Shown here in pieces: positions 9,580 to 18,922 of a stretch of DNA of 64,000 bases. The notes below the pieces were generated by a model that did not search any database, was not told the origin of the DNA, and saw only the letters and a list, made by a program, of their open reading frames with translations. Origin of the DNA: Paenibacillus polysaccharolyticus. Its GTDB lineage: Bacteria; Bacillota; Bacilli; Paenibacillales; Paenibacillaceae. Position 1 is the first letter of the stretch; each line of letters opens with the position of its first letter. The DNA lies in assembly GCF_900102085.1 (NCBI RefSeq), contig NZ_FMVM01000001.1, positions 62,001-126,000 on the forward strand, written 5' to 3'. The translations under genes and the position numbers were made by a program.

Positions 9580-11394
9580 TTAATCATCAATTTTCAGTAC
9601 CGCCATAAATGCCTCTTGTGGCACCTCAACGTTACCAACCTGCTTCATCCGCTTCTTACCTTCCTTCTGCTTCTCCAGCAGTTTCCGTTTCCGCGAGATG
9701 TCACCGCCGTAACACTTGGCAAGTACGTTTTTACGCATCGCTTTAACTGTTTCACGAGCCACAACCTTGGTGCCCACAGACGCCTGAATCGGTACTTCAA
9801 ACATTTGCCGCGGAATCAGTTCGCGCAGTTTCTCACAGATGATACGGCCCCGATTGTATGCACGATCTCGGTGAACGATAAAGGACAAGGCATCGACTTG
9901 TTCGCCGTTAAGCAGGATGTCCATTTTCACCAGATTCGACTGGCGGTAACCGGACAGCTCATAGTCAAACGAAGCATAACCTTTGGTGCTTGATTTCAAC
10001 TGGTCGAAGAAGTCATATACAATCTCGGACAACGGGATCTCATAGGTAATCGTAACCCGTGTTGTGTCCATATATTCCATATTGATAAATTCGCCACGTT
10101 TATTTTGGCACAATTCCATAATGGTTCCCACGTAATCATTCGGTACAATGATTGAAGCCTTCACATAAGGCTCTTCAACGTAATCAATCCGTCCTACCTC
10201 AGGGTAGTTGGATGGATTATCAATTTGAATCTGCTCGCCGTTAGTCAGCGTTACGTGGTAAATTACGCTCGGTGCTGTCGTGATCAACGGAATGTTGAAC
10301 TCGCGCTCAATCCGTTCCTGAATAACGTCCATGTGCAACAATCCCAGGAATCCACAACGGAATCCAAAGCCCAGCGCGCTGGAAGTCTCCGGCTCAAAGC
10401 TGAGCGATGCGTCGTTCAACTGCAGCTTCTCCAATGCCTCACGCAGATCCACATAGTCCGATGTCTCAATCGGATACAGACCGCAATATACCATTGGATT
10501 GATTTTACGATAACCGGGCAGTGGTTCAAGTGTCGGATTTTTCGCGTCAGTAACCGTGTCCCCGACTTGAGTATCGCCGACGTGACGGATACCCGCAACG
10601 ATAAATCCTACATCCCCGACGTTCAGCTCGTCCACAATGGTCATGCGCGGCTTGAACGCTCCTACTTCGATGACTTCAAACGATTTGTTTGTTGCCATCA
10701 TTTTGATTTTGGAACCCGCCTTGATTTTACCGTCAATAACACGCACATACACGATAACCCCTTTGTAAGGGTCATAGTGCGAGTCAAAAATCAGCGCTTT
10801 AAGCGGTTGATCCGGATCGCCTACAGGTGCAGGCACACTCTGTACCACTTGCTCCAAAATCTCTTTGATCCCGATGCCGGCTTTGGCCGAAGCCAATACA
10901 GCGTTGCTGGTATCCAGTCCGATAACATCTTCAACTTCCTGCTTCACCCGTTCAGGGTCAGCACTTGGCAAGTCAATTTTGTTGATAACCGGCAAAATCT
11001 CCAGATTGTTATCCAGCGCAAGATATACGTTAGCCAGCGTCTGCGCTTCGATCCCTTGAGCCGCGTCAACGACAAGCAACGCCCCTTCGCATGCAGCAAG
11101 ACTACGTGATACCTCGTACGTAAAGTCTACGTGTCCCGGCGTATCAATGAGATTCAGTAGATACTCTTCACCGTCGTCCGCTTTGTAATTCAGGGCAACT
11201 GCTTGCAGTTTAATGGTGATTCCGCGTTCGCGTTCCAGATCCATCTGATCCAGTACTTGTTCCTGCATTTCACGTGATGTCAGCGCACCTGTGTACTCCA
11301 AGATCCGGTCCGCAAGTGTTGATTTACCGTGATCTATATGTGCAATAATTGAAAAGTTACGAATTTTACGTTGTCTTTCCCGAATGTCAGTCAT
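9580..11394 (-). CDS. lepA: Elongation factor 4 (LepA)
   Basis: Translational GTPase of 604 residues, the standard length, that binds ribosomes and can back-translocate. The G domain has the P-loop AHIDHGKST, switch [17 protein letters not shown] and [11 protein letters not shown]-like domains II, III and V follow, then the LepA-specific C-terminal domain ([24 protein letters not shown]). It starts at ATG 11394. Upstream is yqxA and downstream, after 460 bp of repeats, is hemW, as in other Bacillales. Confidence 0.98.
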   Translation of the reverse strand: MTDIRERQRKIRNFSIIAHIDHGKSTLADRILEYTGALTSREMQEQVLDQMDLERERGITIKLQAVALNYKADDGEEYLLNLIDTPGHVDFTYEVSRSLAACEGALLVVDAAQGIEAQTLANVYLALDNNLEILPVINKIDLPSADPERVKQEVEDVIGLDTSNAVLASAKAGIGIKEILEQVVQSVPAPVGDPDQPLKALIFDSHYDPYKGVIVYVRVIDGKIKAGSKIKMMATNKSFEVIEVGAFKPRMTIVDELNVGDVGFIVAGIRHVGDTQVGDTVTDAKNPTLEPLPGYRKINPMVYCGLYPIETSDYVDLREALEKLQLNDASLSFEPETSSALGFGFRCGFLGLLHMDVIQERIEREFNIPLITTAPSVIYHVTLTNGEQIQIDNPSNYPEVGRIDYVEEPYVKASIIVPNDYVGTIMELCQNKRGEFINMEYMDTTRVTITYEIPLSEIVYDFFDQLKSSTKGYASFDYELSGYRQSNLVKMDILLNGEQVDALSFIVHRDRAYNRGRIICEKLRELIPRQMFEVPIQASVGTKVVARETVKAMRKNVLAKCYGGDISRKRKLLEKQKEGKKRMKQVGNVEVPQEAFMAVLKIDD

Positions 11395-11540
11395 TCCTTA
11401 CCCCCAGAAACAGCCTAGTGTCAATCACTTCATTATAACAGTTGCTTCAAGGTGCATCAATCCCATGATGATTTAACTTTTATAATAAAGTTACTTGAAG
11501 AGTGCCCCGAAGGTTTAGTTTTCCTTTAATCCGTCTGCTT

Positions 11541-11897
11541 CTATTCATCTACTCCGCCAAAAAGAGAGACCACCCACTTGATGCCGCTGTTTGACAAGTT
11601 TTGCAGCAATCCAGCCGTTTTTTCCGCCAGTACATCCACCGGGGCCTTGTGCTGGTCTGCCCCAAGCACCTGGCTCGGGGTCTGGACAGGAACAAACGGT
11701 TTTTTAACCTCGGTCTGCACAGGCTCAGTGGATACAGTTGTATTTTTCTCAGGTGCGGTTTCTGTGGTCGCCACTACGGGGACACTTTCCACAGGGTTGT
11801 TATGCTGAAAACCACTGCCTGCCAGCTGCATGCCAAGCAATACACCAAGTAACATAAGCACACTGACAGACAGCATTTTTTTGCCAAATCTGGACAT
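11541..11897 (-). CDS. yqxA: YqxA-family membrane-anchored protein
   Basis: A 118-residue protein with one N-terminal membrane segment (LSVSVLMLLGVLLGMQLAG), a Thr/Val/Pro-rich linker and a short C-terminal helical domain with LLQNLSNSGIKWVVSLFGG. Size, topology and location between spoIIP and lepA match YqxA (DUF3679), whose function is not established. AGGGAGATC precedes the ATG. It is probably co-transcribed with spoIIP, whose stop lies 26 bp upstream. Confidence 0.8.
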   Translation of the reverse strand: MSRFGKKMLSVSVLMLLGVLLGMQLAGSGFQHNNPVESVPVVATTETAPEKNTTVSTEPVQTEVKKPFVPVQTPSQVLGADQHKAPVDVLAEKTAGLLQNLSNSGIKWVVSLFGGVDE

Positions 11898-11923
11898 CTC
11901 GCAGATCTCCCTTCTTCTATAAT

Positions 11924-13216
11924 TTATCCGCCCTTGGATACCGGTTTTGCGCTTGCTTTATCTACGTTCTGCTCGTCCCAATATACTTCCGCGATCATAT
12001 CTGCCAGAATTTTGGAGGTTTGTTTCAGCTCAGCTGCCGTATTGTCAATACCACCGATTTCGATGAGAATGCTGTTCGGGGAAAGCGTTTGGTTATATTC
12101 TCCATTGTTGCCTCCTCCGCCATTCTTCCCCCACACCCCTCGGGATACCCCCGGATACTTCGCTTCCAGCTTTTTGTGGATTTTCGCAGCAAAGGCTTCA
12201 TTTTTACGCCAATTTGGATTCTCATGTCCGATAATAAAATATACCTTGGCATAACTCTGATCACCGATAGTGGTTGTCGTTTTTTTATGTCGCTGGGAAT
12301 CGCGGTGAATATCAATTAGATAGGTCAGATCGTCATTCTGAGCAAGCGCCGCTTTGACAGTCTGTCTGGAATATTTATAGGAAAAGTTCCAATTGTAATC
12401 TTTGATTTTCGTTTGATAATCTTCCTTCGCATGCTCTACTCCGACGCCCAGCTTCTCCAAGCTATCCGATAGGTAGGTTCCCACTTGAAAAACATTACCT
12501 GTCGCTTTACCGGAAGATGGATTATCGCTATCCGTGCCTAGCAGTGGATTATATCCTTCACGCGGATGCGAGTGATAGATAAGGACGGATTTTCTCGTAA
12601 TGGCCGGATTCCCCTTGTCTTGCCCATTCCCTTTTGCTGGTGGATCTTCATCGACTGTACCCTTTCCCGGATCATCCTCACTGGAAACGTCTGGATCATC
12701 CTTACCCGGAGGAACATGCAGTTCACTTCCTGGCTTACCTTCACCTGATGAGGCTGTTTCTGTCAGGCCTGGACCTGGCTGATAATCTTCAGGTGCTTCT
12801 GCCTTGGTATTGCCAGAGCCTGGTCTGAGCAGAACAGGCTGATTTGCACCCATGCCTGGCATTTCACGTGCAATTAAACTTTTGGGATCTTGAGGATTCA
12901 CATTCGTGAGCAATTGAAACACAAAAGAAGTTAGATTTTCACCGGAAATTGCAGTGTTCTGTTCCTTCTGAGTGAGATGAGGTACTTCCATACCCAACAT
13001 GTCCACAAAAAAGCGGCTTGAGACTGAACCTGCAAATCCCTTCATGGAAGAAACTGGGGAACTATTCAACCTTTTTTCCGCCATGCCTCCGAGCCCGAGT
13101 GCAACAAAAAAGAGGGCAGATATGATCATAAGCAGCAACAGTGTACGGCCCATGGCCAGCACATGCAGACATCTTTTTTTCCACTTACCAATGTTCCATG
13201 CCAATATCTTGTTCAT
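11924..13216 (-). CDS. spoIIP: Stage II sporulation protein P
   Basis: Cell-wall amidase/endopeptidase of the SpoIIDMP machine that drives forespore engulfment. The ATG at 13216 (MNKILAWNIG) follows GGAAGGAGAC, giving 430 residues; an in-frame start at 13276 has no ribosome site. It has an N-terminal membrane anchor (LLLLMIISALFFVALGLGG), a Pro/Gly/Asp-rich linker (about 150-225) and the catalytic domain with ILIYHSHPREGYNP, LIDIHRDSQR, FIIGHENPNW and SILIEIGGIDNT supplying His and Glu residues. It neighbours gpr, another sporulation gene. Confidence 0.96.
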   Translation of the reverse strand: MNKILAWNIGKWKKRCLHVLAMGRTLLLLMIISALFFVALGLGGMAEKRLNSSPVSSMKGFAGSVSSRFFVDMLGMEVPHLTQKEQNTAISGENLTSFVFQLLTNVNPQDPKSLIAREMPGMGANQPVLLRPGSGNTKAEAPEDYQPGPGLTETASSGEGKPGSELHVPPGKDDPDVSSEDDPGKGTVDEDPPAKGNGQDKGNPAITRKSVLIYHSHPREGYNPLLGTDSDNPSSGKATGNVFQVGTYLSDSLEKLGVGVEHAKEDYQTKIKDYNWNFSYKYSRQTVKAALAQNDDLTYLIDIHRDSQRHKKTTTTIGDQSYAKVYFIIGHENPNWRKNEAFAAKIHKKLEAKYPGVSRGVWGKNGGGGNNGEYNQTLSPNSILIEIGGIDNTAAELKQTSKILADMIAEVYWDEQNVDKASAKPVSKGG

Positions 13217-13307
13217 TCTTATGTCTCCTTCCCTTGCAGAACAACTCTTATACTTCAACTCTATGAGAGTATTCAATTTGATAGAACAGGAAGTAGAAAG
13301 ATAAAGT

Positions 13308-13348
13308 GAACAAAAAAAGAAAGTCCGATAGATTCGGACCTTCTTCTC
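13308..13348 (-). terminator. Terminator of gpr
   Basis: On the minus strand AAGGTCCGA ... TCGGACTTT with a short loop is followed by CTTTTTTTG, 25 bp after the gpr stop. Confidence 0.8.
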
Positions 13349-13371
13349 CGTTCCATATTAGGGGATTCGAT

Positions 13372-14373
13372 CTAGTGTGTGTAAGCCGCAACGTTATCAG
13401 GGTTTACTGCTTCGTGAAGAGCCGCATTAAGTCCGGTTGCAATGACATTGGCTATGCCTTCAATGAACTCATCAATTTCTTTCGGAGTTACGATCAGGTC
13501 ATGTCCGAGCGGTTCAAGCACTTCTTTTACCAGACTCAAACGATCCTCTTCACCTATGTCATCGAGCATACCCATGATTTGTTTTGTCTGATCGGTTTCC
13601 TGACGAAAGTGAGAACGCATCATTTCGATGACGTTGTTCACGATGGTCGAAGCATAACATACCGTTGGCACACCAATGGCAATGCAGGGAACACCCAGAA
13701 TTTCCTTCGTTAATCCACGACGTTTGTTACCAATACCAGAACCAGGATGAATCCCGATATCAGCCACCTGAATCGTTGTATTCACTCGTTCAAGTGAGCG
13801 GGAAGCGAGCGCATCAATGGCGATAATGGCATCAGGACGGGTACGCTCAACAATGCCCTGCACAATGTCACTTGACTCGATTCCTGTTGTACCAAGAACA
13901 CCCGGAGCAATAGCACTGACCTCACGATATCCAGGCGCCACCTGATCCGGTACCAATTCAAAATACTGCCGGGTAACCATCAAATTCTCTACAACCAACG
14001 GACCAAGAGAATCTGGCGTTACATTCAGGTTGCCGAGACCTACGATCAGTACCTTGGAATCCTTGCCGATGCCCGCCTTGGTCATAAACGCTTCCATTTC
14101 TCGTGTGAATTCGGCGGCTACCCGTTCCTGCAGTTCAGTATCTCCGTTGCGAAGGGAGGGCACCTCAAGTGTGACATAATGGCCTTTTACACGCCCTATG
14201 GCTTTCGCTGCTTCATCATTCAACACATCAATCCGTGTAATCGTAATGCCATCTTTCTTATCTACATCCTCACGTAATCCGGGGATCGTCTGTTTCTGGC
14301 TGCCTTGTGCCATTTCTTTGGAGTCGATAGCCAAATCGGTACGTACGGTATAATTTTGCAAATCCAGTGTCAT
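13372..14373 (-). CDS. gpr: Germination protease Gpr
   Basis: A 333-residue peptidase of family A25 that is made in the forespore as a zymogen and degrades small acid-soluble spore proteins at germination. The N-terminal propeptide region (YTVRTDLAIDSKEMA) and the core motifs VLIVGLGNLNVTPDSLGP and IAIDALASRS are characteristic. It starts at ATG 14373 with GGGAGGCAGGGAC upstream. A SigG-like promoter fits at 14407-14437. It is divergent from rpsT, as in Bacillus. Confidence 0.97.
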   Translation of the reverse strand: MTLDLQNYTVRTDLAIDSKEMAQGSQKQTIPGLREDVDKKDGITITRIDVLNDEAAKAIGRVKGHYVTLEVPSLRNGDTELQERVAAEFTREMEAFMTKAGIGKDSKVLIVGLGNLNVTPDSLGPLVVENLMVTRQYFELVPDQVAPGYREVSAIAPGVLGTTGIESSDIVQGIVERTRPDAIIAIDALASRSLERVNTTIQVADIGIHPGSGIGNKRRGLTKEILGVPCIAIGVPTVCYASTIVNNVIEMMRSHFRQETDQTKQIMGMLDDIGEEDRLSLVKEVLEPLGHDLIVTPKEIDEFIEGIANVIATGLNAALHEAVNPDNVAAYTH

Positions 14374-14406
14374 CTGTGTCCCTGCCTCCCTTATTCCATT
14401 TGAGCA

Positions 14407-14437
14407 TATTGTGTGGGAAAAAGGCGGGCTTTATGCA
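14407..14437 (-). promoter_or_regulatory. Possible SigG promoter of gpr
   Basis: On the minus strand TGCATA (14437-14432), an 18-bp spacer and CACAATA (14413-14407) resemble the forespore SigG consensus (TGMATA / CATAMTA) and lie 34 bp before the gpr start. Gpr is a SigG-dependent gene in Bacillus. Confidence 0.45.
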
Positions 14438-14464
14438 ACATACCAAACAACGATGCAAAATCTG

Positions 14465-14493
14465 TTGCAATTTACATGCTAGCGTGATAGAAT
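14465..14493 (+). promoter_or_regulatory. SigA promoter of rpsT
   Basis: TTGCAA (14465-14470), a 17-bp spacer and TAGAAT (14488-14493), 57 bp before the rpsT start. Confidence 0.7.
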
Positions 14494-14549
14494 ATTTTAA
14501 GTTGTGAAACGTTTGTATTCATGCGAATGCCTTACAGGAGGTGAATGTA

Positions 14550-14822
14550 ATGCCAAACATCAAATCCGCTGTTAAACGCGTAAAAACGAGCGACAAGCGC
14601 CGCGCACTCAACGCTTCTCAGAAGTCTGCACTCCGCACAGCTGTTAAAGCTGCTGATGCTGCTCTGGTAAGCAACGAAGTTGAAACTGCTAAAGCTGCGA
14701 TTCAAGCTGCTTCCAAAAAGCTGGACAAGGCTGTAACTAAAGGTCTGGTTCACAAAAATGCAGCTGCACGCAAAAAGTCTCGCTTGGCGAAAAAACTGAA
14801 CGCTCTTTCCGCACAAGCGTAA
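14550..14822 (+). CDS. rpsT: 30S ribosomal protein S20
   Basis: A 90-residue basic, helical protein that binds 16S rRNA in early assembly of the small subunit. The start is ATG 14550 ([12 protein letters not shown]) behind AGGAGGTGAA; a GTG at 14541 overlaps the ribosome site and is rejected. The motifs [17 protein letters not shown] and [17 protein letters not shown] are typical of the family. It has its own promoter and terminator and is convergent with holA, the conserved Bacillales arrangement. Confidence 0.97.
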   Translation: MPNIKSAVKRVKTSDKRRALNASQKSALRTAVKAADAALVSNEVETAKAAIQAASKKLDKAVTKGLVHKNAAARKKSRLAKKLNALSAQA

Positions 14823-14846
14823 GAAGCGTTACTTATACGAACCAAT

Positions 14847-14885
14847 GGAAAAATCCTGAACAGCATGGGCTTTCAGGATTTTTTA
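14847..14885 (+). terminator. rpsT terminator
   Basis: Arms AAAATCCTGAA and TTCAGGATTTT followed by TT, about 30 bp after the rpsT stop. Confidence 0.85.
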
Positions 14886-14916
14886 GCATCTGTTCCGCCA
14901 AGTAAAAGAACATACC

Positions 14917-14992
14917 ATAAAAAAACAACCTGAACATCTCTGATCATCTGTTGAAATAACAACAGATGGAGAACTCTCAGGTTGTTTTTTTG
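14917..14992 (-). terminator. Bidirectional terminator between rpsT and holA
   Basis: A long hairpin with outer arms AAAAAACAACCTGA and TCAGGTTGTTTTTT and an inner stem CATCTGTTG / CAACAGATG. T-runs occur in both directions. It mainly serves holA, which ends at 15006. Confidence 0.85.
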
Positions 14993-15005
14993 TTTTTGCC
15001 TACGG

Positions 15006-16022
15006 CTATGCTCCAAGTCTTAACAAAAATAACTCCAGGCCAAGAACCTTATCCACGGCTCCTGTTTTCATCTGATAATCCAGCTCACTCAAGTGACTCA
15101 ATATCTTTCGCAACCGGTCAGCATCGAATTTCCGAGCCTGTTCCCCGGCAATTTTGATAGCGTACGGATGCAAGCCAAGTTGACTGGCGATCTGCTGCTG
15201 TGAGTAACTTTGTTGCCCAAGTTCCTTGACCTGAATCATAATACGGAACTGCCGCGCAATCAGCGCTGCAATCTTGATCGGTTCTTCACGTTGCTTCAAA
15301 AGCTCATAAAAGAGTGCAAGTGCTTTTTCTAACCTCAGATTAGCCAGTTCCTCCACAAGTGCAAATACGTTCTGCTCCGTGCTACGAGCCACCAGTGACT
15401 CGATATCTGCGCGGCGAATCGTTCCTCCGTTTCCTGCAAACAAACAAAGCTTATCCACTTCGGCAGATAACCCTTGCAGTCCCGTTCCAGCATAACTGAT
15501 TAGCGTATCTGCTGCCCCAGCTTCAAAGGTTACCTCTCTCTGTTTCGCGAGTTTCACAATCCATTGGATCAATTCTTCTCCACTTAGCGGTGCAAAGGCC
15601 AACACAACTGCTTGTTTCTTGGCTGCTTTTACTAGTTTCTTCCGCTCATCCAGCTTATCTCCTTGCGCCAAAAAAACGATCGTGCTGTAATCAGCGGGAT
15701 TATCCATATATGTAATCAAGCGATCCACCTGATGCTCTATTTTGGATTCCTTTCCCGCGGTAAACAAACTGGTGTCCCTTACAATAATCAATTTGCGCGG
15801 AACGAGAAAGGGAACCGTCTCTGCTTCTTCCACAACAACCTCGATCGGTGTTTCGGAGAGATCATAGGGAATAACCGCAAAATCCTGATGCTCCTCTTCA
15901 ATAACATGCGTTTTTAACATCTCTGTGAACTGCTGTATCTGGTACTTCTCCGTTCCATACAGCACATAGATTGGCGCAGTTTCTCCGCTGCGTATTGCCT
16001 TTGTTGCGCTTTTTACATCCAT
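15006..16022 (-). CDS. holA: DNA polymerase III subunit delta
   Basis: A 338-residue clamp-loader delta subunit that opens the beta clamp during replication. The N-terminal AAA+-like fold begins with IYVLYGTEKYQIQQFTEML and lacks a functional Walker A, as is normal for delta. The motifs TIVFLAQGDKLDERKKLVKA and a C-terminal collar domain (LSHLSELDYQMKTG) are typical. Its location next to rpsT and, in the ancestral order, downstream of comEC is conserved. Confidence 0.95.
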   Translation of the reverse strand: MDVKSATKAIRSGETAPIYVLYGTEKYQIQQFTEMLKTHVIEEEHQDFAVIPYDLSETPIEVVVEEAETVPFLVPRKLIIVRDTSLFTAGKESKIEHQVDRLITYMDNPADYSTIVFLAQGDKLDERKKLVKAAKKQAVVLAFAPLSGEELIQWIVKLAKQREVTFEAGAADTLISYAGTGLQGLSAEVDKLCLFAGNGGTIRRADIESLVARSTEQNVFALVEELANLRLEKALALFYELLKQREEPIKIAALIARQFRIMIQVKELGQQSYSQQQIASQLGLHPYAIKIAGEQARKFDADRLRKILSHLSELDYQMKTGAVDKVLGLELFLLRLGA

Positions 16023-16280
16023 CCACCGTGCCTCCTTATCCCTTTTATCCTACCAGAAAATACACAAGACAACAAAGGGACCTTCATCCATGTATGGATA
16101 AAGGCCCACTGTTCTGCATCTATATAAACGCAGGCACAGCCATTCTAGAAATAGCTGGCGTGCGGTCATACGACGTCAGTTGTTGGATCAGAGATAGGAC
16201 GTTCTTTAGTTAGATCCAGTATATGCTTGTTCATTAGAAAAGGTTCTCTCTAATTGCCCTGCAGGAACTTTATAATGGAG

Positions 16281-17576
16281 CTATTTCGCAGGTGATACAT
16301 TAGATGAGGTACTGACTTTGAAGATATCCTTTGTAGTCGCTCCGTCTTTGTCCATTTCATAATTGAACTGCTGGCTGTCTTTGGACCAACTTCCCGACTT
16401 TAACGTACCTTCTACACTCCGTTGCTCAATCAGATTCAGAACATCCGGATCATTCGCAGATTTCGCATAAATACTTAACTGGTCACCGAGTAGCATAACA
16501 ACATAAGAACCATCCGGTGATTTCCATTCTTTTGTCCCTGTCGGTGCAGCGATTCCCTGTTCAGGAGCCATTAGTCCCTGCTGACCTCCAGTGGCACCCG
16601 ATTCCGTTCCAGTTCCTGCATTGTCAGTTTCACTGCCTTGAGCCGGGGTATCCTGGTTTGGAATGATCGTTTGAGCCGAAAATGTCTCGTCGAGCTCATC
16701 GTTTGATTCGGACGCACTTCTTCCATCCTTGTCATTAGGAGTGGAAGCACTACCTTCACTTGTATCCGGCTTTTTCTGCTCCGTTCCCTGACCTGAATCC
16801 ATGCTCTTCTGAGTATTACCAGAGTCAGAAGAAGGACTTGAATTTACCTCTTGCTTGCCTTTGTCTTGAGATGACGGCCCTTCTGCGGAAGGTTTTACTG
16901 ACTCTTGATCACCTGGAGCTTCTGGAGTTTTAAGTTCTGTTCCGTTGCTCTCGTCAGGTTGATCCGCATTCGGTTGCATTGAACCTTCCGTAACCGGATC
17001 ATTTGACGAGTCAGGCGCAATCGCACTGCCTTCTGCTTGGTTCGTTATGTCTCCTTGATCGCTTCTCAGATACATCCTCTGTGCAGACTGCTCTTCACTG
17101 TTGCTATCTTGCGGTGCCCCCGAGCTCATCAGCATCGAATCTGCATTCTCAATCTGCTCTGGCTGATATCCCCAGATGGCAAATCCCAATACAACAGCCG
17201 CGGCCGCTGCACCCACAGACATCCGTCCCACCATCGAATTAAGCCATTTGGTTTTCGCTTTCTGCTCACTAGAACTTGAGCGCTTTAGACTCTCAAATGC
17301 CGCAGGGACAGGACTCATTTCTTGCACGGTACTGCTTTGTTCTTTTCGCGCTTCGTCAATCGCATCCAATTGAGGCATAATCGCATCAACCAGACTGAAC
17401 TTCGGGCTTACTTGCGGCAAATCTTCCAGTTCCCTGGACAGAGCTCTGAGCATACTAAAATTTTCGGCGCACTCCGGACACTTGGCCACATGCTGTAGCA
17501 TCTGCGTCGTTTCCGCCTCGCCCAGATCATGATCCAGATACCGGTGCATCCATTCCACCACCTCTTCGCATTTCAT
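16281..17576 (-). CDS. Membrane anti-sigma factor with zinc-finger domain
   Basis: A 431-residue regulator of the ECF sigma factor next to it. The cytoplasmic N-terminus carries the ZAS zinc motif HVAKCPEC (H-x3-C-x2-C, about residues 29-36). A transmembrane segment (about 143-160, MSVGAAAAAVVLGFAIWGYQ) is followed by a long Ser/Asp/Glu/Gly-rich low-complexity extracellular region (about 170-355) and a small folded C-terminal domain (about 355-425, TKEWKSPDGSYVVMLLGDQL). The ATG overlaps the sigma stop by 4 bp, so the two are coupled. Its signal and proteolytic control are unknown. Confidence 0.9.
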   Translation of the reverse strand: MKCEEVVEWMHRYLDHDLGEAETTQMLQHVAKCPECAENFSMLRALSRELEDLPQVSPKFSLVDAIMPQLDAIDEARKEQSSTVQEMSPVPAAFESLKRSSSSEQKAKTKWLNSMVGRMSVGAAAAAVVLGFAIWGYQPEQIENADSMLMSSGAPQDSNSEEQSAQRMYLRSDQGDITNQAEGSAIAPDSSNDPVTEGSMQPNADQPDESNGTELKTPEAPGDQESVKPSAEGPSSQDKGKQEVNSSPSSDSGNTQKSMDSGQGTEQKKPDTSEGSASTPNDKDGRSASESNDELDETFSAQTIIPNQDTPAQGSETDNAGTGTESGATGGQQGLMAPEQGIAAPTGTKEWKSPDGSYVVMLLGDQLSIYAKSANDPDVLNLIEQRSVEGTLKSGSWSKDSQQFNYEMDKDGATTKDIFKVSTSSNVSPAK

Positions 17577-18121
17577 CCTGTCACACCACCTTTCTGATAC
17601 TCCTGTAGTAGATTTTGTAACTGTTGTCTGGCTCTAAATAAGTAAGACTTTACCGTATTTAGCGGAAGATCGAGACAATCCGCAATTTCGTTATAGGATA
17701 AATCTTGCAAATATCTTAGAACAATGACGGTCCGATGATGCTCTGGCAACTTGTTGATCGCATCTTGAATGTCCTTGGCTACATAAGTAGACATCACTTC
17801 AAATTCTACATCCTGCTTATCCTGAAAAACCATTTCATGCTCATCTATAGACACCGATGGCTTGGTTCTTCTGAACTTGTCAATGCAGATATTCGTTACG
17901 ATGCGTTGCACCCAGGTTTTGAACTGGGCTTTTTCTTCATAAGAATTAATCTTGGTGTAAATGCGGATCAACGCTTCCTGCGCAGCATCCAAGGCGTCCT
18001 GTTCATTATTTAGAATGTAATATGCGGTCCGATAGACGTGCTGTTCAATCTCCCGCAATAGGGTAATTAGAGCGTCGCGATCGCCCGATTGAGCGGCTCT
18101 GATGAGTTCCGGCTCTACCAC
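17573..18121 (-). CDS. ECF-family RNA polymerase sigma factor
   Basis: A 182-residue extracytoplasmic-function sigma factor. Region 2 includes DALDAAQEALIRIYTKINSY and FKTWVQRIVTNICIDKFRR; region 4 includes LPEHHRTVIVLRYLQDLSYNEIADCLDLPLNTVKSYLFRARQQL with its helix-turn-helix. It starts with GTG 18121 behind GAGGGGGAT. It is co-transcribed with and overlaps its anti-sigma factor. A self-like promoter lies upstream (18152-18178), suggesting autoregulation. It resembles SigW/SigV-type factors, but the subtype cannot be set by eye. Confidence 0.93.
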   Translation of the reverse strand: MVEPELIRAAQSGDRDALITLLREIEQHVYRTAYYILNNEQDALDAAQEALIRIYTKINSYEEKAQFKTWVQRIVTNICIDKFRRTKPSVSIDEHEMVFQDKQDVEFEVMSTYVAKDIQDAINKLPEHHRTVIVLRYLQDLSYNEIADCLDLPLNTVKSYLFRARQQLQNLLQEYQKGGVTG

Positions 18122-18151
18122 AAAGGATCCCCCTCTCCCTGCAACCTTACT

Positions 18152-18178
18152 GACGTAATCATCGATAAAATTGTTGCA
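18152..18178 (-). promoter_or_regulatory. Putative ECF autoregulatory promoter
   Basis: On the minus strand TGCAAC (18178-18173), 17-bp spacer, CGTC (18155-18152). The AAC ... CGTC pattern is the usual ECF promoter form, and it sits 30 bp before the sigma gene. The rest of 18179-18460 is AT-rich with no other feature recognised. Confidence 0.6.
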
Positions 18179-18470
18179 AAGTTAAGTATATTTTAATTTT
18201 CCATCACAAAATAACGGCATATGTATAAGGGCCGCCGAATCTTATCTTAGAATAACAGAAAATGCAAACGTAGTCATCAAACGTCTGACATCACGAATTC
18301 CAGTACTTACACGACTCAAAATAAATGCAACGGCATACATTATGGTTAAGTACTTTTAAAGGCCTAAAAATAAAAAAAGTCGAAATTTGTCCAAATTTAA
18401 GCTTTTTTTAATGCATTTTTCATGAAAATGGTGTATTGTAAATTTACATTCATAAGACGAGGTGATGAGC

Positions 18471-18773
18471 ATGCCAGCTCTAGCGAAAATTCAACAATTA
18501 AAAGAACAAATGCCAAAGGAATATCAAAGCATTTCCCACTTTGTGGAGCACGCTTTGGAATCAATCGACACCCTGGTTGAGGAACATCGGAAATATGTAG
18601 CTGCGCAGGCGTTATACGGCGATAAAATCGTCGGATCGGAAGAACGCTTGTACAGAGAAACGGTACTGGATGTCAGAGCACAACTACTGGCGACACTCGA
18701 AAAAACCGTTGAAGACATTTTGCACAAAGGTGATAAACATTGGGATAAACATTTCAAGGACGGCGTGGAATAA
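18471..18773 (+). CDS. Small helical protein of unknown function
   Basis: A 100-residue, mostly alpha-helical, charged cytosolic protein. The ATG at 18471 (MPALAKIQQL) is chosen because GAGGTGATG sits at the right distance; a GTG at 18462 lies inside that site. There is no signal or membrane segment and no family I recognise. It ends in a His/Lys/Asp-rich tail (HKGDKHWDKHFKDG). It is monocistronic, divergent from the ECF operon and followed by a strong terminator. Codon use resembles the core genome. Confidence 0.75.
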   Translation: MPALAKIQQLKEQMPKEYQSISHFVEHALESIDTLVEEHRKYVAAQALYGDKIVGSEERLYRETVLDVRAQLLATLEKTVEDILHKGDKHWDKHFKDGVE

Positions 18774-18814
18774 TTCAATATTCCCATTTATATTCAGTAA
18801 TCAGAACAAATATG

Positions 18815-18873
18815 AAAAAAGCCCTTTCTCTTAATTCTCTTTTGAAGAGAGTTATGGAGAACAGGGCTTTTTC
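18815..18873 (+). terminator. Strong hairpin terminator (bidirectional)
   Basis: Arms AAAAAAGCCCT and AGGGCTTTTT enclose a second stem, AACTCTCTT-like. A T-run follows on the plus strand and the minus strand ends in TTTTTT, so it can serve both converging genes. Confidence 0.8.
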
Positions 18874-18922
18874 TTGTGTTATATTGTAGTAGTTATACAA
18901 AAAGAACTAGACTTTAAAAAAA

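Noticed and set aside
10225..11109. 294-codon frame on the plus strand opposite lepA
   Set aside because: Antisense to conserved lepA with no start signal.
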